A stretch of DNA of 64,000 nucleotides from Prochlorococcus sp. AG-442-M23 (GTDB taxonomy: Bacteria > Cyanobacteriota > Cyanobacteriia > PCC-6307 > Cyanobiaceae), in NCBI GenBank assembly GCA_003209655.1, contig QCPW01000003.1, forward strand, positions 124,001-188,000, written 5' to 3'. This document shows, in pieces, positions 19,265-27,990 of this stretch; position 1 is the stretch's first letter, and every line of letters starts with the position of its first letter. A model generated the notes under the pieces. That model was given only the letters and a program-made list of their open reading frames with translations, was not told the origin of the DNA and did not search any database. The position numbers were made by a program, and so were the translations under genes.

Positions 19265-19714
19265 ATGAATCATTGTTTAATTCAAGCTGTAATAAATAGC
19301 TCTCCTCAGATGAGATACACCAAAGAGAGTAAAACACCCATTGCTGAAATGACAGTAAATTTTAAAGGATTACGCGATGAAGATCCATCTAGAGAATTAA
19401 AAGTTTTAGGTTGGGGCACTATTGCACAAGAAATGGTGGAAGGATTAAAAGAAGGTCAAAGCATAGTTATTGAAGGACGCCTAAGGATGAACTCAGTAAC
19501 CAGAAAAGATGGCACTAAAGAAAAGCAAACCGAACTAACAGCTTCAAGAATACATCATATAAGTCCAGCCGAGGAAAAAGCCTCAGAGAAAAAAGAAACT
19601 ACAATTTCAAATAACAACGATAAAAATTCTTCTAAAGAAAAACCAGGAACCCCCGAAAATACACAATGGGACAGTTCGCCATTAGTTCCTGAGGTTGACG
19701 AAATACCTTTTTAA
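19265..19714 (+). CDS. ssb: Single-stranded DNA-binding protein
   Basis: A 149-residue SSB with an N-terminal OB fold (residues ~1-102, including PIAEMTV, LKVLGWG and EGRLRMN) and a polar, disordered tail rich in Lys, Glu and Ser. It ends with the acidic tip DEIPF, the docking peptide for DNA repair and replication partners such as PriA. The start MNHCLIQAV matches the cyanobacterial form. It is divergent from cobK with only about 30 bases between starts, so the promoters must overlap. Confidence 0.92.
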   Translation: MNHCLIQAVINSSPQMRYTKESKTPIAEMTVNFKGLRDEDPSRELKVLGWGTIAQEMVEGLKEGQSIVIEGRLRMNSVTRKDGTKEKQTELTASRIHHISPAEEKASEKKETTISNNNDKNSSKEKPGTPENTQWDSSPLVPEVDEIPF

Positions 19715-19715
19715 A

Positions 19716-19907
19716 TCATGTATTAATATTTGAATCTTGAACACGTATAATAAGTTTACTTATTTCTCTTTCAAGATCAGCAAGTTCACTCCTAATCTCA
19801 GACCATTCACCTTTATCAAGATTCTCCAATAACCAAGCCCTTTCTTGATCAAGTTTTAAAATTAAATCTTCTCGATTTGTAGAATTATGATCTTGCATAA
19901 TATTCAA
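19716..19907 (-). CDS. Small conserved hypothetical protein, helical
   Basis: A 63-residue, highly charged protein with no hydrophobic segment; residues ~12-55 (ILKLDQERAWLLENLDKGEW and after) could form one or two long helices or a coiled coil. I do not recognise a function. A second in-frame ATG lies four codons in (MQDHN). It sits between ssb and the DUF2854 gene, converging on ssb with a one-base gap. The good coding pattern and tight spacing support a real gene. Confidence 0.55.
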   Translation of the reverse strand: MNIMQDHNSTNREDLILKLDQERAWLLENLDKGEWSEIRSELADLEREISKLIIRVQDSNINT

Positions 19908-19928
19908 TAACTTTTCTAATAAAACAAA

Positions 19929-20459
19929 ATGAAGAAATACTTATCTCCTGCAAACATAATAACTGTAGCAGGAGGTGTTTTAGCTTTTATTGGGATGACA
20001 GCTTATTTTACTGATTCAGTTAACTTAAGTGTTCCTACATTCTTTTACGGAGTCCCAATTTTACTAATTGGACTTGGTTTGAAAACATCTGAAATACCCC
20101 CAGTTGAATTAGTAAATAAAAACGATTTCAGGGCAAACAAATTTAATAGGCCCAAAGAATTAACAGCGTTGGTTAGGGATGTAACTAGATGGAGATATGG
20201 AATAAAAGCACATCTTGAATCATCATTAGAAGCTTTAAATTTATGGAATGAAGACAATCCTCCTCAACTTAAAGAGATTGAAGAAATTAAGAAAGAAGAA
20301 AAGAATGGCTTTAGAATGCATTTTGAAATTAATGATGTTCCCTTTGAACAATGGCTAGAGAAACAGGAAAGATTAAATAGGTTTTTTGTCAAAGGTCTTG
20401 AATCAGAATTTATAATCAACGATAATAAAAAGGAATTCGATTTGATTTTCTTTTATTAA
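19929..20459 (+). CDS. DUF2854 family membrane protein
   Basis: A 176-residue protein with two N-terminal membrane segments (about residues 9-28 and 34-52, TVAGGVLAFIGMTAYF and FFYGVPILLIGLGL) and a soluble remainder. This matches the DUF2854 family found in cyanobacteria and chloroplasts. No function is established that I can name with certainty. It is divergent from the small helical gene 19716-19907 across a 21-base gap, so promoters are minimal. Confidence 0.7.
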   Translation: MKKYLSPANIITVAGGVLAFIGMTAYFTDSVNLSVPTFFYGVPILLIGLGLKTSEIPPVELVNKNDFRANKFNRPKELTALVRDVTRWRYGIKAHLESSLEALNLWNEDNPPQLKEIEEIKKEEKNGFRMHFEINDVPFEQWLEKQERLNRFFVKGLESEFIINDNKKEFDLIFFY

Positions 20460-20524
20460 ATATTTGAATATATCTATGAAAATTAAATTTCTTAATCTAA
20501 CAAAATCCCCATATTCCTCTAATA

Positions 20525-21376
20525 ATGGATGATTCCCTAAGAGTATCAATATTAAGCGAAGCGCTTCCATACATACAAAGTTTTTCAGGTAGAAAAATTG
20601 TTGTTAAGTATGGCGGTTCTATTATGGAAGAAGAAAAATTAAAAAAAGCTTTCTTTCGAGATATTGCTCTTTTATCAAGTGTTGGTGTATGTCCCGTTGT
20701 AATACATGGAGGTGGACCCGAAATCAATCGTTGGCTAAACAAATTAGAAATATCTCCAATATTTGAAAATGGGTTAAGAGTTACGGATGAGAAAACAATG
20801 GAAATAGTTGAGATGGTGCTTATGGGAAGAGTAAATAAACAGATTGTAAGAGGAATCAATGAAACAGGCTCTCTAGCTGTAGGTATTTCAGGACTCGATG
20901 GTAGCTTAATTCAATCAAGGGAATTAGGAGATGGTAGTCATGGATTAGTGGGAGAGGTAACAAAAATTAACCCTGAATTGTTAGACCCTCTAATTGCGAA
21001 AGGATATATTCCTGTTATTTCCAGTATTGGTTCTACAGTAGATGGCATTTCTCACAACATAAATGCAGATTTCGTGGCAGGCGAAGTTGCTGCCGCAATA
21101 AATGCAGAAAAACTTATTCTTCTAACTGATACTCCAGGGATTCTTAAAGAAAGCAACAACCCAAATAGTCTCATAAAACAAATCAATCTAAAAGAGGCGA
21201 GAAAATTTATTGAAAAAAATATTGTTACAAATGGTATGCGACCAAAAACGGAATGTTGTATTAGAGCATTAGCACAAGGAGTAAAAGCTGCTCATATAAT
21301 TGACGGAAGGATTGAACATTCATTGCTTCTGGAAATTTTTACAAATTCAGGTATTGGTACAATGATTAATTCCTGA
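20525..21376 (+). CDS. argB: Acetylglutamate kinase
   Basis: Phosphorylates N-acetylglutamate in arginine synthesis. In cyanobacteria it is the target of the PII protein, which relieves arginine inhibition. The 283-residue protein shows KYGGSIM (phosphate loop, residues ~28-34), [10 protein letters not shown] (~60-69), [19 protein letters not shown] (~178-196) and TDTPGIL. The long N-terminal helix (residues ~1-20) is typical of the arginine-sensitive hexameric form. The TPR/DUF3153 gene begins two bases after its stop, so they are likely co-transcribed. Confidence 0.95.
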   Translation: MDDSLRVSILSEALPYIQSFSGRKIVVKYGGSIMEEEKLKKAFFRDIALLSSVGVCPVVIHGGGPEINRWLNKLEISPIFENGLRVTDEKTMEIVEMVLMGRVNKQIVRGINETGSLAVGISGLDGSLIQSRELGDGSHGLVGEVTKINPELLDPLIAKGYIPVISSIGSTVDGISHNINADFVAGEVAAAINAEKLILLTDTPGILKESNNPNSLIKQINLKEARKFIEKNIVTNGMRPKTECCIRALAQGVKAAHIIDGRIEHSLLLEIFTNSGIGTMINS

Positions 21377-21378
21377 GA

Positions 21379-22488
21379 ATGGATTCATACCAGCAAGTTG
21401 TTAAAACAGCAGAGTTTGCTCTTATTAAAGGTGAATATAGTTTCTGTATTGAATACTTATATCCAATAATTGAATCTTATCCACCCTCTAGTAAAGAGGG
21501 GGTTAATTTACGCAACATAATAATAACAGCCTTATCGGGAATTAATAAAAAGGAAGAGGCAAAAAAATTTTGCAAAGAACTTTTAAAATCTCATGATTTT
21601 AAAGTCAGAGAAAACGCAAAGTATTTAATGGAAATTATTGATTCTCCTGAGATTAAAAAACCTGAGAATTGGAATATTAATTTCGAGAGAAATCCTAACC
21701 TAAAACAAACATCTTTTACTTCTTTAAAACCTTATAACCAAAAGCTAAAGGAAAAAAAATTTATAAATACATCAAATATTCCAACTGGTGAAACGAAGCC
21801 ATTTCAGAAAGGATTCATATTTATTATTTCTCTTTTATTGTTAATACTAATTCCACTGTTAAGCGGGTGCGTTAAAGTTAAAAATACTCTCGATCTCAGT
21901 AAAATTGACTCAATTAACAATTACTTAGTAATCGAAAGCAAATATATTAAAAAATTTCCTTGGCAATTAAATTTTGAAAAACAAATTGAAGAAATTTTTC
22001 CTGATGCAGAAATATCCAAAGGAGCATTAAATTTTTCCTTTAAAAGTAAAAATTTGAGTATCAAAAAGGTTCAAGAAACTCTTTATAAAATACAAAAAAT
22101 AGCCGGAGATTTACTAGGAGAACCAACAGAAATGAAAATAAATAGTGTTGAAAATAATTTTTTCCTTTTTAAAAAATATAATTATAGATTAGATTTAGAT
22201 CTGCAAAATCTTCTCCATGCTGAAGATTTAGAACTAACTTTTAATATAATTAACCCAAATAAAGTTAGCCTTCGAGACCAGAATAATCCAGAAGTAGAAG
22301 TATCTAAAAATTTTATAAGGTGGGAATTAATCCCTGGTAAAATAAATAGCTTAGAGTTCTCATTTTGGAATTGGAACAAATTATTATTAGGATTTTTGAT
22401 TATTTTATTGATATTGTTACTAGCTTATTTTGTGAAGTTTTATAGATACAAAATCGGTTCTAACTTTCCAGAGCTTCCTTCTAGTTAG
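21379..22488 (+). CDS. Membrane protein with TPR-like N-terminus and DUF3153-like C-terminus
   Basis: A 369-residue protein. Residues ~1-95 are helical and resemble tetratricopeptide repeats (AEFALIKGEYSFCIEYLYPI). A hydrophobic segment (~144-164) ends in LLSGCVKV, which would read as a lipobox if it were at the N-terminus. An extracytoplasmic domain (~165-330) resembles the cyanobacterial DUF3153 family, and a final membrane helix (~332-352) closes the protein. It is possibly a fusion of two ancestral proteins. It follows argB by two bases, but there is no evident link to arginine synthesis. Confidence 0.6.
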   Translation: MDSYQQVVKTAEFALIKGEYSFCIEYLYPIIESYPPSSKEGVNLRNIIITALSGINKKEEAKKFCKELLKSHDFKVRENAKYLMEIIDSPEIKKPENWNINFERNPNLKQTSFTSLKPYNQKLKEKKFINTSNIPTGETKPFQKGFIFIISLLLLILIPLLSGCVKVKNTLDLSKIDSINNYLVIESKYIKKFPWQLNFEKQIEEIFPDAEISKGALNFSFKSKNLSIKKVQETLYKIQKIAGDLLGEPTEMKINSVENNFFLFKKYNYRLDLDLQNLLHAEDLELTFNIINPNKVSLRDQNNPEVEVSKNFIRWELIPGKINSLEFSFWNWNKLLLGFLIILLILLLAYFVKFYRYKIGSNFPELPSS

Positions 22489-24762
22489 CTATAATTCTAC
22501 TGGATTAAGATCAATTGATAAAAAAACATTTTTAGGAATTATTTTCCACAATTTAAACCTATCTGGCAAAGGCAATTTAGAGTTTTCTGGACCATGCATT
22601 AATATTTGCCACCTAAATTTATTCCCAACTTTTGCAATTAAACTTGGGGCAGGTCCAATTAATGACCATTTATTTTCCTTACAAATACTTATTAAATATT
22701 TAGCTAGCTTAACTGCAGTCATTTCAGTAGATTCATAGTTTTCACCAGAAACCTTTAAAAGGCATACTTTGCAAAAAGGAAATAGTTTTGCATCTTTTCT
22801 CAGTTTAGAGCTTTCAGCTAAAAATCCCTCATAATCTCGATTCTTGAGGTATGAAATCACAGGGTGACTTGGTTTATATGTTTGAAAAATAACCTTACCT
22901 GTTTTTTTTGCTCTACCTGCTCTTCCTGCCAATTGTAGAAATAATTGTAATGATTTTTCTTCTGCAGAAATGTCTGGACGATGAAGTAATCCATCTGCGG
23001 CAATAACAACTGATAGAGTAACATTTGGGATATCAATACCTTTTGCTAACATTTGGGTACCTACAAGAATATCGGCATAGCCATTGGAAAACTTCGAAAG
23101 GATATTTCTATGACCATCTTTACCTGAGGTAGTGTCTCTATCAAAGCGAAGTAATTTCAATTCAGGAAATTCATTATTTAAGAACTCAATTACTCTTTGA
23201 GTCCCTATACCAAAAGGCTTAAAGGCATTTGATTTACAATCTGGACAAGTTTTGATAATTTTTGCTTTGTGGTCGCACCAGTGACAACTAAGCCACTGTT
23301 TTCCTTTTGAACCGACATGAACTGACAAAGGCACATCACAATTAGGGCAATTTATTATAAATCCACAATTTCTACAACTTAGAAAACCACTGTAACCTCT
23401 CCTAGGAATTAAAACTATTGCTTGTTCCTTATTCTCCTTAAGCTGAGAAATTAAATCTAATAATTCGCGGCAAAAGATTTTTGCATTTCCGTTCTGAAAT
23501 TCATCACGCATATCAACGACTTTAATTTCTGGTATTTCAGTACTAGATATTCTTTCCTTCATTCTCAGCAACTTAAACTGTTTTTCAAAAGCAACCTTCT
23601 TCCAAGTCCTCATCGAAGGAGTTGCGCTTCCAAAAATTAATTTTGCTGGATTTCTTTTTACTCTTTCAAGAGCAACATCCCTTGCATCATAACAAGGCAT
23701 TGGGCTGTCCTGTTTATATGAAACATCATGCTCTTCATCCATTATGATTAAACCTAAATTTTGAATTGGAAGAAATACTGCTGACCTAGTCCCAATAACT
23801 ATGAGTGGTTTATCTTCATCTATTATCTTTTTCCAAACTGAAGTTCTATGACTCGAAGAACAATTGCTGTGATACTCATAGACTTCAGTTTGAAACCTTT
23901 TACTAAATCTATCAACAAGTTGAGGAATTAAGCCGATTTCTGGAGCTAGTATTAAGCAGCTCTTTTGGCTTATGAGTTGATCTTCAGCCATTCTCATATA
24001 AACTTCTGTTTTGCCAGAACCTGTTTCTCCCCATAGCAAGAAAACATCTCCAGGTTGCATCTTTTGCATTTCCTTGTAAACCTTTTTTTGCTCTAGAGTA
24101 AGATTTGGTTTTTTCAACTCATAACAATCATTTTTAAAAGAACTTAGTTTGGTATGGGGTGTTTTTTTTCTTTTGGTCTTGATTAAAAAGTTTTTACTAA
24201 CCATTGAATTTATGAGTGTTGCATTAAAGCCAAACTTTATTAATTCGCTTTGCCAGTTGCCTCTATGATGCAAAATTTGTATTAATGAAAATTCTTTTTG
24301 AGTTAATTCATCACTGTTACATTCCATGTCTATTTGAGATTCAATCCAAATTTGATATTTACATTTTTCAGATATATTTTTGTGTTTACCAATCCATCCA
24401 GGAGGAAAAGCTGTTTTAAACATTTTTAAACTGCTTACCCTATAAAATAAGGCTAGAGCCTCCAACCATTCTCTCCACCAGTCTTGGATTACTTTTTTTT
24501 GGACAATACTTTCTATATACAAATATTCAAAATTAGATTTTTCATCAAGATTTTTTTTACTTTTTCCCCTTTTTAAAAAAGGATTTTTTGCAATCGCCAG
24601 ACCATTTAATAATCTTCCTTTGAGTCTTACTGAAACAATATCTCCAATTTCTACTCCGAGATTATTTCCATCTAAATAAGAAAAACTATTGCTATGACTA
24701 CCTACATCAAGCAATATCTCAAACTTAAAAGAGGTATTTGATAAATTATTACTTGCCGGCAT
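22489..24762 (-). CDS. priA: Primosomal protein N' (PriA), replication restart helicase
   Basis: A DNA helicase that reloads the replisome at stalled forks. The protein has 757 residues, with an N-terminal 3'-DNA-binding part, a helicase core with Walker A WGETGSGKTE and the DEEH box, and a cysteine-rich zinc region with four CxxC pairs (CRNC, CPNC, CHWC, CPDC). The motif GRAGRA marks helicase motif VI. The ATG at 24762 is preferred over the adjacent TTG. Its stop directly abuts the stop of the convergent TPR/DUF3153 gene. SSB, a known PriA partner, is also in this window. Confidence 0.95.
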   Translation of the reverse strand: MPASNNLSNTSFKFEILLDVGSHSNSFSYLDGNNLGVEIGDIVSVRLKGRLLNGLAIAKNPFLKRGKSKKNLDEKSNFEYLYIESIVQKKVIQDWWREWLEALALFYRVSSLKMFKTAFPPGWIGKHKNISEKCKYQIWIESQIDMECNSDELTQKEFSLIQILHHRGNWQSELIKFGFNATLINSMVSKNFLIKTKRKKTPHTKLSSFKNDCYELKKPNLTLEQKKVYKEMQKMQPGDVFLLWGETGSGKTEVYMRMAEDQLISQKSCLILAPEIGLIPQLVDRFSKRFQTEVYEYHSNCSSSHRTSVWKKIIDEDKPLIVIGTRSAVFLPIQNLGLIIMDEEHDVSYKQDSPMPCYDARDVALERVKRNPAKLIFGSATPSMRTWKKVAFEKQFKLLRMKERISSTEIPEIKVVDMRDEFQNGNAKIFCRELLDLISQLKENKEQAIVLIPRRGYSGFLSCRNCGFIINCPNCDVPLSVHVGSKGKQWLSCHWCDHKAKIIKTCPDCKSNAFKPFGIGTQRVIEFLNNEFPELKLLRFDRDTTSGKDGHRNILSKFSNGYADILVGTQMLAKGIDIPNVTLSVVIAADGLLHRPDISAEEKSLQLFLQLAGRAGRAKKTGKVIFQTYKPSHPVISYLKNRDYEGFLAESSKLRKDAKLFPFCKVCLLKVSGENYESTEMTAVKLAKYLISICKENKWSLIGPAPSLIAKVGNKFRWQILMHGPENSKLPLPDRFKLWKIIPKNVFLSIDLNPVEL

Positions 24763-24847
24763 CAAAACTTTTTCTTAGTATTGGATTGTTGAACATTCCA
24801 CAAAGTGTTTTTGCACATTGTAAGTATCCTGTTCTTAAGGGAGACAT
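24749..24847 (-). CDS. Possible 32-residue peptide overlapping the priA start
   Basis: The ATG at 24847 opens a frame of 32 residues (MSPLRTGYLQCAKTLCGMFN, then 12 more) that ends 14 bases inside priA. The same frame is open upstream for another ~21 codons without any start codon. The composition, with two cysteines, is unlike random AT-rich translation, but a frame this short proves little. It may be a leader peptide, a remnant of a longer gene, or chance. Confidence 0.2.
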   Translation of the reverse strand: MSPLRTGYLQCAKTLCGMFNNPILRKSFDAGK

Positions 24848-25092
24848 GAAGCTTTGATCATTGAGTGAAAATTCAAAATTGATCTGCCTGTCTGAGAAAT
24901 CCCAAGACTTTTTACTTTAGGTAATCTATAACACTATTTAATTTTTTCAACAATTTAAAAAAAAAATTATCTAAACACAACTTTTGTGAACTAGATCTTC
25001 TAATCCTTAAGGCAAATTTTTACTACTAAATGTATAAAATCGCCCTAATTAAATTTTTACCTAGTTAAATTCACCGTAGAAAGGAGTCCATT
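24763..25092. other. priA-rpoD divergent intergenic region (330 bases)
   Basis: This is the longest stretch without a clear gene. It must hold the divergent promoters of priA and rpoD. A TATAAA at 25033-25038 is a candidate -10 element for rpoD, without a recognisable -35, and AAAGGAG shortly before the rpoD ATG is a clear ribosome-binding site. On the minus strand an open frame runs across ~24749-24900; its only ATG (24847) gives a 32-residue peptide overlapping the priA start. No tRNA or known small RNA is recognisable. Confidence 0.5.
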
Positions 25093-26286
25093 ATGTGCCC
25101 AGTTGCAGAAAAATCAAAAAATTCTGATCCTAGTTCCAAGAAAAAAATTAATAAAAAAATTAATTCAAATTTAGGAAACGATCGAGAAGATATAGAAATT
25201 TTGCCCGAACAAGATCTTATTCAAAATTCGCAACAAAATCTCGTCAAACAGAATGAAAGTATAGAAAATAATATTGAATTCAATGATTCAGATGAAGAGG
25301 CTAAAGCTCTTGGGAACATAAAGCTCGGACCAAAGGGAATATATACAGAAGATTCAATAAGAGTTTATCTTCAAGAAATTGGAAGAATTAGATTATTAAG
25401 ACCTGATGAAGAAATTGAACTTGCAAGAAAAATAGCTGATCTTCTTCAACTTGAAGAGGTAGCTACACAATACGAGTCTGAGAAAGGATATTTTCCTTCA
25501 GTTAGAGAATGGGCTGAATTAATAGAGATGCCTCTTTCTAAATTTAGAAGAAGACTTCTATTAGGAAGAAGAGCTAAAGAGAAGATGGTGCAATCTAATT
25601 TAAGACTAGTTGTCTCTATTGCAAAGAAATATATGAATAGAGGTTTATCTTTCCAAGATTTAATACAAGAAGGAAGCTTAGGTCTAATAAGAGCTGCAGA
25701 AAAATTTGACCATGAAAAAGGTTATAAGTTTTCTACATATGCTACTTGGTGGATTCGTCAAGCGATAACAAGAGCGATAGCAGATCAAAGTAGGACCATC
25801 AGATTACCTGTTCACTTATATGAAACAATTTCCAGGATTAAAAAAACAACAAAAGTTCTTAGTCAAGAATTTGGTAGAAAGCCTACCGAGGAGGAAATAG
25901 CCGAAAGTATGGAAATGACAATTGAAAAATTAAGATTTATAGCTAAAAGTGCTCAGCTTCCAATTTCATTAGAGACACCTATTGGGAAAGAAGAAGATTC
26001 AAGGCTCGGAGACTTTATAGAGGCTGATATTGAAAACCCAGAACAAGATGTCTCTAAAACTTTATTAAGAGAAGATTTAGAGGGAGTTTTAGCGACTCTA
26101 AGCCCTAGAGAAAGAGACGTACTAAGATTACGATATGGAATTGATGATGGAAGGATGAAAACTCTTGAAGAGATAGGACAAATTTTTGATGTCACAAGAG
26201 AAAGGATTAGACAAATAGAAGCAAAAGCTCTTAGAAAGCTTAGACATCCAAACAGAAACGGCGTTTTAAAGGAATATATTAAATAA
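25093..26286 (+). CDS. rpoD: Principal RNA polymerase sigma factor (sigma-70, SigA/RpoD)
   Basis: Directs RNA polymerase to housekeeping promoters. The 397-residue protein has a polar N-terminal region (~1-75), then region 1.2 ([16 protein letters not shown]), region 2 with the -10-binding segment ([16 protein letters not shown], ~residues 214-229), region 3 and region 4 with the helix-turn-helix [20 protein letters not shown]. Size and sequence fit the primary cyanobacterial sigma factor, although group 2 factors are similar. A strong Shine-Dalgarno (AAAGGAG) precedes the ATG. Confidence 0.9.
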   Translation: MCPVAEKSKNSDPSSKKKINKKINSNLGNDREDIEILPEQDLIQNSQQNLVKQNESIENNIEFNDSDEEAKALGNIKLGPKGIYTEDSIRVYLQEIGRIRLLRPDEEIELARKIADLLQLEEVATQYESEKGYFPSVREWAELIEMPLSKFRRRLLLGRRAKEKMVQSNLRLVVSIAKKYMNRGLSFQDLIQEGSLGLIRAAEKFDHEKGYKFSTYATWWIRQAITRAIADQSRTIRLPVHLYETISRIKKTTKVLSQEFGRKPTEEEIAESMEMTIEKLRFIAKSAQLPISLETPIGKEEDSRLGDFIEADIENPEQDVSKTLLREDLEGVLATLSPRERDVLRLRYGIDDGRMKTLEEIGQIFDVTRERIRQIEAKALRKLRHPNRNGVLKEYIK

Positions 26287-26381
26287 AAAAGTTAAATAAC
26301 ATTTTCAAGCTCCCAAAAGTTGTCGAATATTAGCTTAGAGTATATTTTACTTTCTCATAAACCTAATTAAACTAATATTTA

Positions 26382-27332
26382 ATGACTAAATTTAAATTAA
26401 AGATAGCTAGTAGAAGAAGTAAATTAGCAATGGTTCAAACATTGTGGGTTAAAGAGCAATTAGAAAAAAATATTCCTGAATTGGAAGTTTCCATAGAAGC
26501 GATGGCCACTCAAGGTGACAAGATTCTAGATGTCGCCTTAGCAAAAATAGGAGATAAAGGTCTTTTCACCAAAGAACTTGAAGCTCAAATGCTTATAGGT
26601 CATGCAGATATTGCAGTCCATTCTTTAAAAGACTTGCCGACTAACTTACCTAAAGGACTTGCATTAGGATGTATAACAAAAAGAGAAGATCCTTCAGATG
26701 CTTTAGTAGTTAACAAGAAAAATAAAATTTATCAATTAGAAAGTTTACCTTCAGGTTCTATTGTTGGAACGAGTTCCCTGAGAAGACTTGCTCAATTACG
26801 ATTTAAATTTCCTCATCTTAATTTCAAAGACATTAGAGGTAATGTTATTACCAGAATAGAAAAATTAGATTCCGGAGAATTTGATTGTATTATTCTGGCT
26901 GCAGCTGGTTTGAAAAGATTAGGATTTGAGTCAAGAATTCACCAAATTATTCCTAATGAGATTTCTCTTCATGCCGTTGGCCAAGGAGCTTTAGGAATAG
27001 AATGTAAATCTGAAGATAAAAAAGTTCTTCAAATTATAAGTGTCTTAGAAGATAAAGTATCAAGTCAAAGATGTTTAGCTGAGAGATCATTTTTAAGAGA
27101 ACTTGAAGGTGGCTGTCAAGTTCCAATTGGGGTTAATAGTAAAGTTCAAAATGATGAAATATATCTAACAGGAATGGTCGCATCAATTGATGGTAAAAGA
27201 CTTATTAAAGATAAATCGATAGGAAATATTAATCATCCAGAAGAAGTTGGTAAAAAATTAGCTAAAAAGCTAAAACTTCAAGGTGCTGATAAAATTCTTT
27301 CTGAAATATTTGAACAGTTTAGGGAAAAATAA
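26382..27332 (+). CDS. hemC: Porphobilinogen deaminase (hydroxymethylbilane synthase)
   Basis: Polymerises four porphobilinogen units into hydroxymethylbilane on the shared route to haem, chlorophyll and cobalamin. The 316-residue protein has the N-terminal [31 protein letters not shown] and the cofactor-binding cysteine in [10 protein letters not shown]. It lies downstream of rpoD on the same strand with a 95-base gap and converges with the second pyrophosphatase, eight bases away. Confidence 0.96.
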   Translation: MTKFKLKIASRRSKLAMVQTLWVKEQLEKNIPELEVSIEAMATQGDKILDVALAKIGDKGLFTKELEAQMLIGHADIAVHSLKDLPTNLPKGLALGCITKREDPSDALVVNKKNKIYQLESLPSGSIVGTSSLRRLAQLRFKFPHLNFKDIRGNVITRIEKLDSGEFDCIILAAAGLKRLGFESRIHQIIPNEISLHAVGQGALGIECKSEDKKVLQIISVLEDKVSSQRCLAERSFLRELEGGCQVPIGVNSKVQNDEIYLTGMVASIDGKRLIKDKSIGNINHPEEVGKKLAKKLKLQGADKILSEIFEQFREK

Positions 27333-27340
27333 TATTTTTA

Positions 27341-27928
27341 TTAATCAACTAATTTAGGTGCGATTTCTTTTTCATATCTAGATTCACAACTTTGAATTAC
27401 TTTTACAGCTTCTTCAATCCCATAAAAGCCATTAACAGTGCATGTCCCGGGTTTCTTTAGATCTTTATAATGCTCCCAATAATACTTAGTCTCTTTCAGC
27501 CAATGTTCGCCAAGATCCTCAAAAGAATGAATATGCTCCATTCTCTTATCATCTGATAAAACAGCAATTACTTTATCGTCAACTTCTCCTCCATCATCAA
27601 ATTTCATCACTCCAATTATCCTTGACTCTGCGATTGAACCTGGGACTAATGGTTCTGTGACTCCGACTATTTCAATATCAAGAGGATCTCCATCTTCATC
27701 CCAGGTTCTAGGAATACAACCATAAGCAAAAGGATAGGCAAGTGATGAATATCCCACTCTATCAAGTTTCAAATGTCCGGTTTCTGTAATTAGCTCATAC
27801 TTATTTATGGTATTAGAATTTAACTCTACAATTGTATTAACTACTAATTTTGTACTGTCTGTAAAAGCATCTAAAATATGCAATAAATTTGGTGTAACTC
27901 TACTAGGGGGTTGATTAAGGTTTGCCAT
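27341..27928 (-). CDS. ppa: Family I inorganic pyrophosphatase, intact active site
   Basis: Hydrolyses pyrophosphate from biosynthesis. From the ATG at 27928 (the base triplet before it is a TTG) the product has 195 residues. All key positions are present: VEL and NKYEL (glutamate, lysine, glutamate), DGDPLD with D79, D81 and D84, DDGGEVDDK with two metal-binding aspartates and a lysine, and HYKDL with Y154 and K155. It differs strongly from the cyanobacterial-type homologue at 12024-12572, which has lost two of these residues, so this copy probably carries the cellular activity. Transfer from another lineage is possible. Confidence 0.92.
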   Translation of the reverse strand: MANLNQPPSRVTPNLLHILDAFTDSTKLVVNTIVELNSNTINKYELITETGHLKLDRVGYSSLAYPFAYGCIPRTWDEDGDPLDIEIVGVTEPLVPGSIAESRIIGVMKFDDGGEVDDKVIAVLSDDKRMEHIHSFEDLGEHWLKETKYYWEHYKDLKKPGTCTVNGFYGIEEAVKVIQSCESRYEKEIAPKLVD

Positions 27929-27990
27929 CAAAAAATAATTTTTATTTATCCTACATCCTCACACTCAAACAAATTCTATAAAGTAAATTT

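Noticed and set aside
19236-19337. Extended cobK start at 19337
   Set aside because: The extension would overlap the divergent ssb coding region by 73 bases and adds a sequence unlike the family N-terminus.
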